Assembly (NCBI RefSeq): GCF_037688875.1
Contig: NZ_JAWDIE010000008.1
Location: forward strand, 78,815-142,814
From: Amphibiibacter pelophylacis
GTDB lineage: Bacteria > Pseudomonadota > Gammaproteobacteria > Burkholderiales > Burkholderiaceae_C
Direction: 5' to 3'
DNA: 64,000 nucleotides
In this document: positions 49,119-57,473 of the stretch, piece by piece
Layout of the letters: each line of letters begins with the position of its first letter
How positions within the stretch are numbered: the stretch's first letter is position 1
Position numbers and translations under genes: made by a program
The notes under the pieces: model-generated
The model's input: only the letters and a program-made list of their open reading frames with translations
The model's database searches: none
Told to the model about the DNA's origin: nothing

Positions 49119-50042
49119 TCACAGCCCCATCAGGCTCTTCACATGCGCGCAGGCGCTGCGGGCGAGCGAGCTCAGGTCGTAGCCGCCCTCCAGGCAGGAG
49201 ACGATGCGGCCCTGTGCGTGCTGGTCGGCGACTTCACCCAGGCGGTCGGTGACCCAGGCGTAATCGGCTTCGACCAGCCCCAGGTTGCCCATGTCGTCTT
49301 CCAGATGGGCGTCAAACCCCGCCGAAATGAAGAGCATCTGCGGGCGGAAGGCGTGCAGCGCGGGCAGCCAGCGCGTGGTCACGGCCTCGCGGAACTGCTC
49401 GCCGCGCGAGCGCTCCGGCAGGCCCACGTTGACCATATTCGGCCCCTTGGGCACCTCGCCCGACCAGGGGTAGAAGTTGGTCTGGAAGATCGAACACATC
49501 AGCACCCGGTCGTCGCCCGCGAAGATGTCCTCGCTGCCGTTGCCGTGGTGCACGTCGAAATCGATCAGCGCCACACGCTCCAGCCCGTGGTGTTCCAGCG
49601 CGTGCGCCATGGCCGCGCAGACGTTGTTGAAAAAGCAGAAGCCCATGGCCTGATGGCGCTCGGCGTGGTGGCCGGGCGGGCGCACGTTGCAGAAGGCGCG
49701 TTGGGTCTGGCCCTGGATGACCCAGTCGGTGGCCTCGATGGCGGCCCCGGCGGCCAGCAGTGCAGCTTCCAGCGTGTGTGGGTTCATGCTGGTGTCCGGG
49801 TCGAGGTTATGGCGCCCCTCGGCCGGGCTGTGCGCGAACAGCTCGTCGATGTAGAGCGTGTCGTGCACGCGGGCGATCTGCTCGCGCGTGGCCGGACGCG
49901 CGGTCACGTCGTGCATGTAATCGAGCAGGCCCGATCCCAGCAGACGGTCCTGCACGGCGGACAGTCGTTCGGGGCATTCGGGATGGCCGGGGCCCATCTC
50001 GTGCTGGCGCATGGAGGGGTGGCTGAAATACGCGGCGAGCAT
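49119..50042 (-). CDS. Histone-deacetylase-family deacetylase
   Basis: A 307 aa arginase-fold Zn enzyme of the class II HDAC/AphA type. Seen: GPGHPECPERLSAV near the N-terminus, the catalytic His pair in VRPPGHHAERHQAMGFC, Zn ligands Asp and His in LIDFDVHHGNGSEDIF, the third ligand in ISAGFDAHLEDDMGNL, and GYDLSSLA. All active-site residues appear intact. Substrates may be acetyl-lysine proteins or acetylpolyamines. GAAGGAGA precedes the ATG. It is 132 bases upstream of the Pat-like gene on the same strand. Confidence 0.93.
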   Translation of the reverse strand: MLAAYFSHPSMRQHEMGPGHPECPERLSAVQDRLLGSGLLDYMHDVTARPATREQIARVHDTLYIDELFAHSPAEGRHNLDPDTSMNPHTLEAALLAAGAAIEATDWVIQGQTQRAFCNVRPPGHHAERHQAMGFCFFNNVCAAMAHALEHHGLERVALIDFDVHHGNGSEDIFAGDDRVLMCSIFQTNFYPWSGEVPKGPNMVNVGLPERSRGEQFREAVTTRWLPALHAFRPQMLFISAGFDAHLEDDMGNLGLVEADYAWVTDRLGEVADQHAQGRIVSCLEGGYDLSSLARSACAHVKSLMGL

Positions 50043-50112
50043 GGGGGTCTCCTTCGGGCGTGCGGGGCAGTCGACTAGAATGATCCGTCAGAAATTATTG
50101 TGAGCCGAGCGC

Positions 50113-50838
50113 ATGAAACTGCCCAGCCTGTTCCGCCCTGTCGCCCCTGATTGTCGCCCAAGGTCTGACAGGGCGCTGTCACGCCGAGTGGCTTTGTCGG
50201 CTTTGCTCTCGGCCACGCTGCTGCTGCCGGCCTGCGTTCCGGTGCTGCTGGCCGGAGCCGCCACGGGCGGCGTGGCGGTGGCGGTGGACCGGCGCTCATC
50301 GGGCGCCCAGCTGGACGACAAGAGCATCGAGCTGCGTGCCGGATCATTCATGCGCGGCATGCTGCCGTCCAACGCGCACATCAACGTCAACAGCTACAAC
50401 CGCAAGGTGCTGATCACCGGTGAGGTGCCGCGCGCTGAGGACAAAATCACCGCTGAGCGCGCCATCCGCACGATTCCGGCCGTGCAGGGGGTGGTCAACG
50501 AGCTGGCGGTGCAGAGGGCCAGCGCGCTGTCCGAACGTGCCAGCGACACCTGGATCACCACGCGCGTCAAAAGCCTTTACCTGAATTCGCGCGAGCTGTC
50601 GGTCAGCGCCATTTCGGTCATGACCGAGCGCGGCGTGGTTTACCTGATGGGCCTGCTGACGCCGGGCGAAGGCAAACGTGCCGCCGAGCTGGCCAGCGGT
50701 GTGCCGGGTGTGACCAAGGTGGTGGCGCTCTTCGAGACCATCACCGTCGCGCAGCGCGACGAGATCCTGCGCGTCGGTCCCAAAGACGCGGTCACCCCGG
50801 CGCCGGGTCTGGCTTCACCGGCGGTCACGCCCCCCTGA
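50113..50838 (+). CDS. dolP: Dual-BON-domain outer-membrane lipoprotein, DolP-like
   Basis: A 241 aa lipoprotein: signal ending LLPAC, a short Gly/Ala/Val hydrophobic stretch, then BON domain 1 (HINVNSYNRKVLITGEVPRA, about residues 88-140) and BON domain 2 (LSVSAISVMTERGVVYLMG, about 160-215). DolP/YraP helps keep the outer membrane intact in E. coli. The long C-terminal Pro/Ala tail is extra. Ribosome site is weak. It is divergent from the deacetylase gene and heads a three-gene plus-strand group. Confidence 0.9.
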   Translation: MKLPSLFRPVAPDCRPRSDRALSRRVALSALLSATLLLPACVPVLLAGAATGGVAVAVDRRSSGAQLDDKSIELRAGSFMRGMLPSNAHINVNSYNRKVLITGEVPRAEDKITAERAIRTIPAVQGVVNELAVQRASALSERASDTWITTRVKSLYLNSRELSVSAISVMTERGVVYLMGLLTPGEGKRAAELASGVPGVTKVVALFETITVAQRDEILRVGPKDAVTPAPGLASPAVTPP

Positions 50839-50844
50839 TCCCTG

Positions 50845-51078
50845 ATGAGCGCCGCCGACGCTCCCGACCTGGATGCTGCTCCGGTGGCCTCACCCTGCGT
50901 GGGCGTGTGCGCGCTGGACGCCCAGGGGCGCTACTGCCTGGGCTGCTGGCGCAGCCTGGACGAGATCGCGGCCTGGTCGCGCGCCAGCAACGCCTGGCGG
51001 GCGCAGTGCGTGGCGCAGCTGCCGCAGCGCCGCGCGGTGGCCTGCGCGACCTGCACCGACTCAAGGCCGGGACGTTGA
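50845..51078 (+). CDS. DUF1289 Cys-rich small protein
   Basis: A 77 aa protein with the DUF1289 pattern SPCVGVCALDAQGRYCLGCW followed by RSLDEIAAWSRASNAWR; another CATC lies near the end. Four core cysteines suggest a metal site, but no function is established for the family. It lies 6 bases after dolP and 1 base before the MFS gene, so the three are co-transcribed. Confidence 0.9.
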   Translation: MSAADAPDLDAAPVASPCVGVCALDAQGRYCLGCWRSLDEIAAWSRASNAWRAQCVAQLPQRRAVACATCTDSRPGR

Positions 51079-51079
51079 G

Positions 51080-52726
51080 GTGTCTTCCGCCCCTTTAAGC
51101 CGCGAGCAGCGCCGGGTGGTGCTGGCTTCGACGCTGGGGACGATGGTCGAGTGGTACGACTTCTACCTGTACGGGTCACTGGCCGAGATTCTGGCGGCGC
51201 AGTTTTTCTCGGGCCTGGGCGCCTCGTCCGCTTACACGCTGGCGCTGCTGGCCTTCGCGGCGGGCTTTGTGGTGCGGCCCTTTGGCGCCGTGCTGTTTGG
51301 CCGCATCGGCGACATGGTCGGGCGCAAATACACCTTTTTGATCACCATCATGCTGATGGGCCTGTCTACGGCGGTGGTTGGCGTGCTGCCCAATTACGCC
51401 AGCATCGGCGTGGCTGCGCCGCTGATGCTGGTGCTGATGCGGCTGATGCAGGGCCTGGCCATTGGCGGTGAATACGCCGGGGCGGTGATCTATGTGGCGG
51501 AGCATGTCCCGGCCGCGCAGCGCGGGCGCTACACGGCCTGGGTGCAGGCGACGGCGACGCTGGGGCTGCTGCTGTCGCTGTGCAGCATCGTCTCGCTGCG
51601 GGCGCTGCTGGGCGCCGAGGCCTGGCAGGACTGGGGCTGGCGCCTGCCTTTCCTGGGCTCGCTGCTGTTGCTGGCGGTGTCCATGTATGTGCGCGCCAAG
51701 CTGCGCGAATCGCCCGTTTTCATGGCGCTGCGCCGCCAGGGCCGCACCACCGAACACCCGCTGCGCGACAGCCTCGGCCGCTGGAGCAACCTGCGCCGCA
51801 TGCTGGTTGCGCTCTTTGGCCTGACGGCCGGGCAGGCGGTCATCTGGTACACCGGCCAGTTCTACGTGGCGGTGTTCCTGACCCAGCACGTGCGCCTGGA
51901 CGGCACTGTGGTCAACCTGATGCTGGCGCTGGCGCTGCTGACGGCGCTGCCGCTGTTTTTCTGGGTGGGCGCGCTTAGCGACCGCTATGGCCGCAAGCCC
52001 TTCGTGATGCTGGGTTTTGCGCTGGCGGCGCTGACCTTTATTCCCACTTTCGAGGGCCTGGTGCGTGCCGCCAACCCTGCCCTGGCGGCGGCGCAGAACC
52101 GCCAGGGCGTGGTGCTCTACGCCCTGCCCAGCCAGTGCAGTGCGCAGTTCGACATCACCGGTGCGCCCGCCACGTTCAGCTCCTGCGACGAGGCCAAGCG
52201 CCTGCTGGCCAGTTACGCCCTGAGCTACCGCACCGAAAGCTGGCCCACCGAGCGTGACGCGCAGATCCGCGTCGGCGACAACCTGGTCGATGTCGAAGGC
52301 ACGCGCGGCCTTGCGCCGCAGGACGCGCAGCGCGTGCGCGAATCCCAGGGGGAAGAACTGCGCCGCGCGCTGGAAAGCACCGGTTACCCCACCCAGGCCG
52401 ATCTGGGCCGCGTGCACTGGCTGGCGCTGTGGGGGCTGCTGACCTGGCTGGTCGTGCTGGTGGCACTGGTCTACGCCCCGCTGGGTGCGCTGCTGGCTGA
52501 ACTTTTCCCCACGCGGGTGCGCTACACCTCGATGAGCCTGCCTTACCACCTGGGCAACGGCTGGTTTGGCGGCGTGCTGACTCCGCTGGCGTATTCGGTG
52601 GTGACGCTCACCGGCAACCTCTACAGCGGCCTGATCTACCCGGTGCTGGTCGCCGCGCTGGCGCTGCTGGTCGGGCTGGTCTGCCTGCGCGAAACGCCGG
52701 GGCAGGATTGGGAGCGGGGGGAGTAG
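51080..52726 (+). CDS. MFS transporter, metabolite:H+ symporter family
   Basis: A 548 aa 12-helix carrier of the ProP/MHS group: ASTLGTMVEWYDFYLYGSLA, GRIGDMVGRKYTFLITI and GEYAGAVIYVAEHVPAAQRG. Between helices after DRYGRKPFVMLGFALAALTF it carries an insertion of about 120 residues with two Cys (SQCSAQFDITGAP, FSSCDEAKRL), longer than in typical MHS proteins. The start is GTG, 1 base past the DUF1289 stop. Substrate unknown. Confidence 0.92.
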   Translation: MSSAPLSREQRRVVLASTLGTMVEWYDFYLYGSLAEILAAQFFSGLGASSAYTLALLAFAAGFVVRPFGAVLFGRIGDMVGRKYTFLITIMLMGLSTAVVGVLPNYASIGVAAPLMLVLMRLMQGLAIGGEYAGAVIYVAEHVPAAQRGRYTAWVQATATLGLLLSLCSIVSLRALLGAEAWQDWGWRLPFLGSLLLLAVSMYVRAKLRESPVFMALRRQGRTTEHPLRDSLGRWSNLRRMLVALFGLTAGQAVIWYTGQFYVAVFLTQHVRLDGTVVNLMLALALLTALPLFFWVGALSDRYGRKPFVMLGFALAALTFIPTFEGLVRAANPALAAAQNRQGVVLYALPSQCSAQFDITGAPATFSSCDEAKRLLASYALSYRTESWPTERDAQIRVGDNLVDVEGTRGLAPQDAQRVRESQGEELRRALESTGYPTQADLGRVHWLALWGLLTWLVVLVALVYAPLGALLAELFPTRVRYTSMSLPYHLGNGWFGGVLTPLAYSVVTLTGNLYSGLIYPVLVAALALLVGLVCLRETPGQDWERGE

Positions 52727-52765
52727 GCGGGAGTAGGGGGGCTGTGAAAGGCGCAAGCGCTGCTC

Positions 52766-52812
52766 TTTTGGTGAAATTATTCTTGGCCTATAATTATTCC
52801 TGAGAAATAATT
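52766..52812 (+). promoter_or_regulatory. AT-rich promoter with repeated AATTATT motif
   Basis: A consensus -10 TATAAT (52789-52794) lies 17 bases after a weak -35 TTTTGG (52766-52771). AATTATTC occurs twice in direct orientation (52775-52782, 52792-52799) and its inverse AATAATT at 52806-52812 makes a hairpin with the second copy. The repeats overlap the promoter, as an operator would. Confidence 0.6.
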
Positions 52813-52824
52813 TAGACCAAAGTC

Positions 52825-53988
52825 ATGAGCAGCATCTACCCCCGCACTGCGCTGGCCATCCAGATGGCCCAGCGACTGCTTCAGCCCAGCGTTCTCGATG
52901 AGGGGTTGCGCTCAGGGCTGTTCCTGTCGGGTCTGCGCCGAACGGGCAAGACGACGTTTCTGCTCAACGATCTCATCCCGGCGCTGGAGGCAGCGGGCGC
53001 GCTGGTGATTTACGTTGATCTGTGGAGCGACAGCCAGGCCAGCCCGGCCGCCCTCATGCTGGCCGCTGTGCGCCGCGCTCTGGCCGAGCTGCAGAGCCCC
53101 GGCTCGCGCCTGCTGCGTCAGCTGGGTCGCGTTACCGGCGCGGATGTCGAGGCAATGGGCATCAAGTTCGGATTCACCCTGGAGCGGCTGGGCACCCACG
53201 GCGGACCGACCATCGCGCAGGCGCTCACCGAGGTGGTCGATCAGGCCAGAACCCACGTGGTCCTGATCGTGGACGAGGTGCAGCACGCCATCACCTCGGA
53301 CGACGGTCACCAGATGCTGCTGGCACTCAAGGCCGCGCGCGACGCCATCAACCCGCGTCCGCAGTCGCCGGGGCACTTCATTTTCATCGGCACCGGATCG
53401 CACCGGGCTCTGGTCAGCGAGCTGACGGCGCGGCGCAACCAGGCCTTTGTGGGCGCCACGTCGGTCGAGTACCCCGTGCTCAACGGCGATTATGTGGCCC
53501 ACCTGCTGCAGCGTCTGCAGGCCGAAGGAGCGCAGCCGCTGCCCTCGCACGCCGTGGCCACACAGTGCTTCGCCCGGCTGGGCCACCGGCCGGAAGAGAT
53601 GCTCAAAGCGCTGCGCCAGCTTATGCTCAGCCTGCCGCCGGGCGGCGACCCGGACGATTTTCTGCCGGTGATTGCGGCCACGCTGCGCTCGGGCGCGGCA
53701 GACATTGAGCTGATGAAGGTTGAGCAGCTTGGTCGTCTGGCCGTTGCCGTCTTCGACCGCATTGCCGCTACGGAAGGTGATGCGCGCAAGGTCTTCTCGG
53801 CCGAGTCGGCGCAGGATTATTCCAAGGCCGTGGGCCGCGAGGTGCGCGTCGAAGAAATCCAGCCGGCCGTCAACGAGCTGCTGGCCGCCAACCTCATCAT
53901 GCGCAAGGGCCATGGCACTTATGGCGTGACCGACCCCTTCGTCCAGGAGGCCTGGCGCGAGAAGCGCGCCGTTCAGGGTCTGTTCTGA
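52825..53988 (+). CDS. Orphan AAA-type ATPase with C-terminal winged-helix-like domain
   Basis: A 387 aa P-loop ATPase: Walker A in LSGLRRTGKTTFLLND, Walker B in VVLIVDEVQHAIT, sensor region FIFIGTGSHRALVSELTARR. After the ATPase core, the last 70 residues (YSKAVGREVRVEEIQPAVNE, LLAANLIMRKGHGTYGVTD) look like a winged helix. The layout resembles Cdc6/archaeal-type AAA ATPases seen in defence and mobile contexts. No partner nuclease or toxin is adjacent. Its promoter is unusually AT-rich. Function unknown. Confidence 0.88.
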   Translation: MSSIYPRTALAIQMAQRLLQPSVLDEGLRSGLFLSGLRRTGKTTFLLNDLIPALEAAGALVIYVDLWSDSQASPAALMLAAVRRALAELQSPGSRLLRQLGRVTGADVEAMGIKFGFTLERLGTHGGPTIAQALTEVVDQARTHVVLIVDEVQHAITSDDGHQMLLALKAARDAINPRPQSPGHFIFIGTGSHRALVSELTARRNQAFVGATSVEYPVLNGDYVAHLLQRLQAEGAQPLPSHAVATQCFARLGHRPEEMLKALRQLMLSLPPGGDPDDFLPVIAATLRSGAADIELMKVEQLGRLAVAVFDRIAATEGDARKVFSAESAQDYSKAVGREVRVEEIQPAVNELLAANLIMRKGHGTYGVTDPFVQEAWREKRAVQGLF

Positions 53989-54010
53989 GAGAACCCCTGC
54001 TCGTCCCGAT

Positions 54011-54568
54011 TCACCCCTGCCACACCGCCACCTGCCCGTGCACCTGCCCCACGCGGGCGTGCTTGATGCGTTCCAGCCCGGGCGGCCAGGCGGTCCATTC
54101 GGCGGGGGCTTCCAGGTAGACCCAGGCGCCGGGCGCCAGCCAGGCGGTGGCGCGCTGCAGGGTCAGAGCGAAGATATCGGCGTCGAAAGGCGGGTCCAGG
54201 AAGACGCCATCCAGCGGCGCAGAGGGCGACCAGGCCAGCGCATCGCCGCGCTGGATCTGCACCTGCGTGCCCGGGGGCGGCGTCAGGCGGGACAGCGTGG
54301 TTTGCAGGCTGCGCACGAGAAGGGGATCGCGCTCCAGCAGCGTCACGCGCGCCGCGCCGCGCGAGGCCGCTTCCAGCCCCAGCGCGCCGCTGCCTGCGAA
54401 AGCGTCCAGCAGCGTCAGGCCGGAGACATCGCCCAGCCAGTTGAACAGGGTTTCGCGCAGACGGTCGGGCGTGGGGCGCAGCCCGGGGCGGTCGGCCACG
54501 GGCAGCAGGCTGCGCCGCCAGTGCCCGCCGATGATGCGGACCTGCGCGGGCGGCTTGGGCAGCTTCAC
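54011..54568 (-). CDS. rsmD: 16S rRNA (guanine966-N2)-methyltransferase
   Basis: A 185 aa SAM-dependent methyltransferase: VRIIGGHWRRSLLPV at the N-terminus, RPTPDRLRETLFNWL, SAM motif LLDAFAGSGALGLEAASRG and catalytic FLDPPF. It methylates G966 of 16S rRNA on the small subunit. The start is GTG. It follows hisF by 10 bases on the same strand; the more usual neighbour coaD is about 44 kb away in this window. Confidence 0.94.
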   Translation of the reverse strand: MKLPKPPAQVRIIGGHWRRSLLPVADRPGLRPTPDRLRETLFNWLGDVSGLTLLDAFAGSGALGLEAASRGAARVTLLERDPLLVRSLQTTLSRLTPPPGTQVQIQRGDALAWSPSAPLDGVFLDPPFDADIFALTLQRATAWLAPGAWVYLEAPAEWTAWPPGLERIKHARVGQVHGQVAVWQG

Positions 54569-54578
54569 GATTCCGGCT

Positions 54579-55358
54579 TTACAGGCGCACGGGAATGCCG
54601 CGACCGGCCATCAGCGCCTTGGCTTCGCCCACGGTGTGCTCGCCAAAATGGAAAATACTGGCGGCCAGGACGGCGCTGGCGCCGCCCAGCTGGATGCCAT
54701 CGGCCAGATGGTCCAGCGTCCCGACGCCGCCCGAGGCGATCACCGGTACGCTGACGCGCTGGGTGACGGCGCGGGTCAGTTCGAGATCGAAACCGCTGCG
54801 CGTGCCGTCGCGGTCCATGCTGGTCAGCAGAAGCTCGCCGCAGCCGCGCTGCGTCATGGCGTCGGCCCATTCCAGCACGTCCAGGCCCGTATCGCGGCGC
54901 CCGCCGTGCGAGTACACATTCCAGCCCGGGCCGCGCTGCGCCAGCGCCTCGCCGGTGCGGGCCTTGGCGTCGATGGCGACCACGATGCACTGCGAGCCAT
55001 ATTTGTCGGCGCAGTCGGCGATGACGTCCGGGTTGGCGATGGCGGCCGAATTGAAGCTGGTCTTGTCCGCTCCGGCGTTGAGCAGGCGGCGCACGTCGGC
55101 CGCGCTGCGCACGCCGCCACCCACCGTCAGCGGGATGAAGACCTGCGAGGCCACGGCTTCGATCACGTGCAGGATCAGGTCGCGGTCGTCGCTGGTGGCG
55201 GTGATGTCCAGGAAGGTCAGCTCGTCGGCGCCCTGCTCGTTGTAGCGCGCGGCGATTTCGACCGGATCACCCGCGTCGCGCAGTTCGACGAAATTGACGC
55301 CCTTGACCACGCGCCCGCCCGTCACGTCCAGGCAGGGAATGACGCGTTTGCACAGCAT
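54579..55358 (-). CDS. hisF: Imidazole glycerol phosphate synthase cyclase subunit
   Basis: A 259 aa TIM barrel making imidazole glycerol phosphate and AICAR with ammonia from HisH. Catalytic Asp11 is in VIPCLDVTGG and the second Asp is in VVAIDAKARTG. GGGVRSAADVRRLLNAGADK and ASGGVGTLDHLADGI are the phosphate-binding repeats. It lies 3 bases after hisA. hisI and hisE, which often follow, are replaced here by rsmD. Confidence 0.97.
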   Translation of the reverse strand: MLCKRVIPCLDVTGGRVVKGVNFVELRDAGDPVEIAARYNEQGADELTFLDITATSDDRDLILHVIEAVASQVFIPLTVGGGVRSAADVRRLLNAGADKTSFNSAAIANPDVIADCADKYGSQCIVVAIDAKARTGEALAQRGPGWNVYSHGGRRDTGLDVLEWADAMTQRGCGELLLTSMDRDGTRSGFDLELTRAVTQRVSVPVIASGGVGTLDHLADGIQLGGASAVLAASIFHFGEHTVGEAKALMAGRGIPVRL

Positions 55359-55361
55359 GGG

Positions 55362-56108
55362 TCAGGCGACCGGGCCGAGTTCGTCGGCGCGGTCCTGGGC
55401 GGCGGTGAAATCCAGCGCGCCGGTGTAAATCGCCCGGCCGCAGATCACGCCTTCGACGCCTTCGGATTCGACGGCGCACAGCTGCTCGATGTCGGCCATG
55501 CCGGCCAGCCCGCCCGAGGCGATCACCGGAATAGTCAGCGCCTGCGCCAGCATGACGGTAGCTTCGATGTTGATGCCCGTGAGCATGCCGTCGCGGCCGA
55601 TGTCGGTGTAGATGACCGATTCAACGCCGTAATCTTCGAACTTTTTGGCCAGGTCCACGACGTTGTGGTGCGTGAGCTTGCTCCAGCCGTCGGTGGCGAC
55701 TTTGCCGTCCTTGGCGTCCAGGCCGACGATGATCTGGCCCGGAAAAGCGCTGCAGGCGTCGCGAAGGAAGCCGGGGCTTTTCACCGCGGCCGTGCCGATG
55801 ATGATGTAGGACAGCCCGGCGTCCAGATAGCGCTCGATGGTGTCCAGATCGCGCACGCCGCCGCCCAGCTGGACGGGGATGTCCGCGCCGACGGCCGCGA
55901 CGATGGATTTGATCGCCACCGCGTTGACAGGTTTTCCGGCAAAAGCGCCGTTCAGGTCCACCAGATGCAGGCGGCGCGCGCCCGCATCCAGCCAGCGCGT
56001 GGCCATGGCACCGGGATCGATGCCAAAAGTGGTGGAAACGTTCATATCGCCTTGTTCAAGGCGCACGCATTGACCGTCCTTGAGGTCGATGGCCGGAATG
56101 AGCAGCAT
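55362..56108 (-). CDS. hisA: ProFAR isomerase HisA
   Basis: 1-(5-phosphoribosyl)-5-[(5-phosphoribosylamino)methylideneamino]imidazole-4-carboxamide isomerase, a 248 aa TIM barrel. Asp8 is in LLIPAIDLKDGQCVRL and the second catalytic Asp is in VIYTDIGRDGMLTG; phosphate sites are PVQLGGGVRDLD and VIASGGLAGMADI. It sits between hisH and hisF in the operon, 55 bases after hisH. Confidence 0.97.
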   Translation of the reverse strand: MLLIPAIDLKDGQCVRLEQGDMNVSTTFGIDPGAMATRWLDAGARRLHLVDLNGAFAGKPVNAVAIKSIVAAVGADIPVQLGGGVRDLDTIERYLDAGLSYIIIGTAAVKSPGFLRDACSAFPGQIIVGLDAKDGKVATDGWSKLTHHNVVDLAKKFEDYGVESVIYTDIGRDGMLTGINIEATVMLAQALTIPVIASGGLAGMADIEQLCAVESEGVEGVICGRAIYTGALDFTAAQDRADELGPVA

Positions 56109-56163
56109 GGTCAGGTGGGGAGATTCAGGTCAGAAATAGATGTCGTGCGGCGCACGACGAGGC

Positions 56164-56832
56164 TCATTGTGCCCTGGCAGGGGGCTGCCAGCGCAGGAAA
56201 TTGCGCAGCAGCCGCAAACCGGCCGCCGCGCTTTTTTCCGGGTGAAACTGGGTCGCGAACACGCTGCCGTGCTGCAGCGCGCAGCAGTAGCGCAGGCCGT
56301 AATCGGCTTCGCCCGCGATATCGTCCTGGCGCGCCATCATGGCGTAGTAGCTGTGCAGGAAATAAAACGGCGAGCCGTTGGGAATCCCGGCCCACAGCGG
56401 GTGGTCATCGTGCTGCCAGACGGCATTCCAGCCCATCTGCGGCACGGTGATGCGGCTGCCGTCTTCCTGGGTCAGCGCGGCGTCGAAGCGGTGCGCCTGG
56501 CCGGGCAGCAGTCCGAGGCCCGCGCAGTCGTGCTCGGCGCTGTGCTCCAGCAGCATCTGCAGGCCCACGCAGATGCCCAGCAGCGGCTGGTGGCCGAAAA
56601 TGTCGCGCACGGCGTCGGCCATGCCGGTGTCCTGCAGGTGCTGCATGCAGTCGCGCATGGCGCCTTGTCCGGGCAGCACGACGCGGTCGGCGGCGCGCAC
56701 GGTGTCGGGGTCCTGGCTGATGCTGATGTCGACCGGCAGATCGGCCCCTGCGTGGCGCAGCGCCTGGTGGACCGAGTGCAGGTTGCCCATGCCGAAATCG
56801 ACAATGACCACGCGGTCGCGGGGCGGGGCCAT
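56164..56832 (-). CDS. hisH: Imidazole glycerol phosphate synthase glutaminase subunit
   Basis: A 222 aa class I glutamine amidotransferase: VVIVDFGMGNLHSVHQAL, oxyanion region VLPGQGAMRDC, nucleophile Cys88 in LLGICVGLQML and the His-Glu pair in ATQFHPEKS. It feeds ammonia to HisF. I chose MAPPRDRVVIVD; its ATG shares one base with the hisB stop (TAATG), so translation is coupled. Confidence 0.96.
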   Translation of the reverse strand: MAPPRDRVVIVDFGMGNLHSVHQALRHAGADLPVDISISQDPDTVRAADRVVLPGQGAMRDCMQHLQDTGMADAVRDIFGHQPLLGICVGLQMLLEHSAEHDCAGLGLLPGQAHRFDAALTQEDGSRITVPQMGWNAVWQHDDHPLWAGIPNGSPFYFLHSYYAMMARQDDIAGEADYGLRYCCALQHGSVFATQFHPEKSAAAGLRLLRNFLRWQPPARAQ

Positions 56833-57473
56833 TACAGGCAGCCTTTGGTCGAAGGGACGACCCCTGCGCTGGCCGGATCCAGCGTCAGCGCCATGCGCAG
56901 TGCGCGGCCAAAGGCCTTGAACACCGTCTCGCACTGGTGATGGGCGTTGATGCCCTTGAGGTTGTCGATGTGCAGCGTCACCCCGGCGTGGTTGACAAAG
57001 CCCTGGAAGAACTCGAACACCAGCTGGGTGTCCAGCTGGCCGATCATCCCGGCGGTGAAGGGCACGTGAAAGTGCAGCCCGGGGCGGCCAGAGAAATCAA
57101 CCACCACGCGCGACAGCGCTTCGTCCAGCGGCACGTAGGCGTGGCCGTAGCGCGTCAGGCCTTTCTTGTCGCCGACGGCCTGCGCGAAGGCCTGACCCAG
57201 CGCGATGCCGGTGTCCTCCACGGTGTGGTGGCCGTCGATGTGCAGATCACCCTGGACCTGGATATCGAGGTCCATCATGCCGTGGCGGGCGATCTGGTCC
57301 AGCATGTGGTCCAGAAAGCCGATGCCCGTGGCCAGGCTGGCGCGGCCGCTGCCGTCCAGGGTCACGGCGACAGCGATGCGGGTTTCGGAGGTGTTGCGTT
57401 CGACGCGGCCGGTGCGGGGCGCGGCGGCAGATGGGCTCATGGCAGTGTGTGTCAGGGTTGTTGCAGCCGGCAT
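56832..57473 (-). CDS. hisB: Imidazoleglycerol-phosphate dehydratase
   Basis: A 213 aa Mn-dependent dehydratase, monofunctional. Metal sites: GFLDHMLDQIARHG, IDGHHTVEDTGIALGQA and the late NAHHQCETVFKAF; it ends VPSTKGCL as usual. The ATG used abuts the hisC stop. A second in-frame ATG 33 bases later (57440, MSPSAAAPRTG) is equally plausible as both lack a clear ribosome site. Confidence 0.96.
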   Translation of the reverse strand: MPAATTLTHTAMSPSAAAPRTGRVERNTSETRIAVAVTLDGSGRASLATGIGFLDHMLDQIARHGMMDLDIQVQGDLHIDGHHTVEDTGIALGQAFAQAVGDKKGLTRYGHAYVPLDEALSRVVVDFSGRPGLHFHVPFTAGMIGQLDTQLVFEFFQGFVNHAGVTLHIDNLKGINAHHQCETVFKAFGRALRMALTLDPASAGVVPSTKGCL

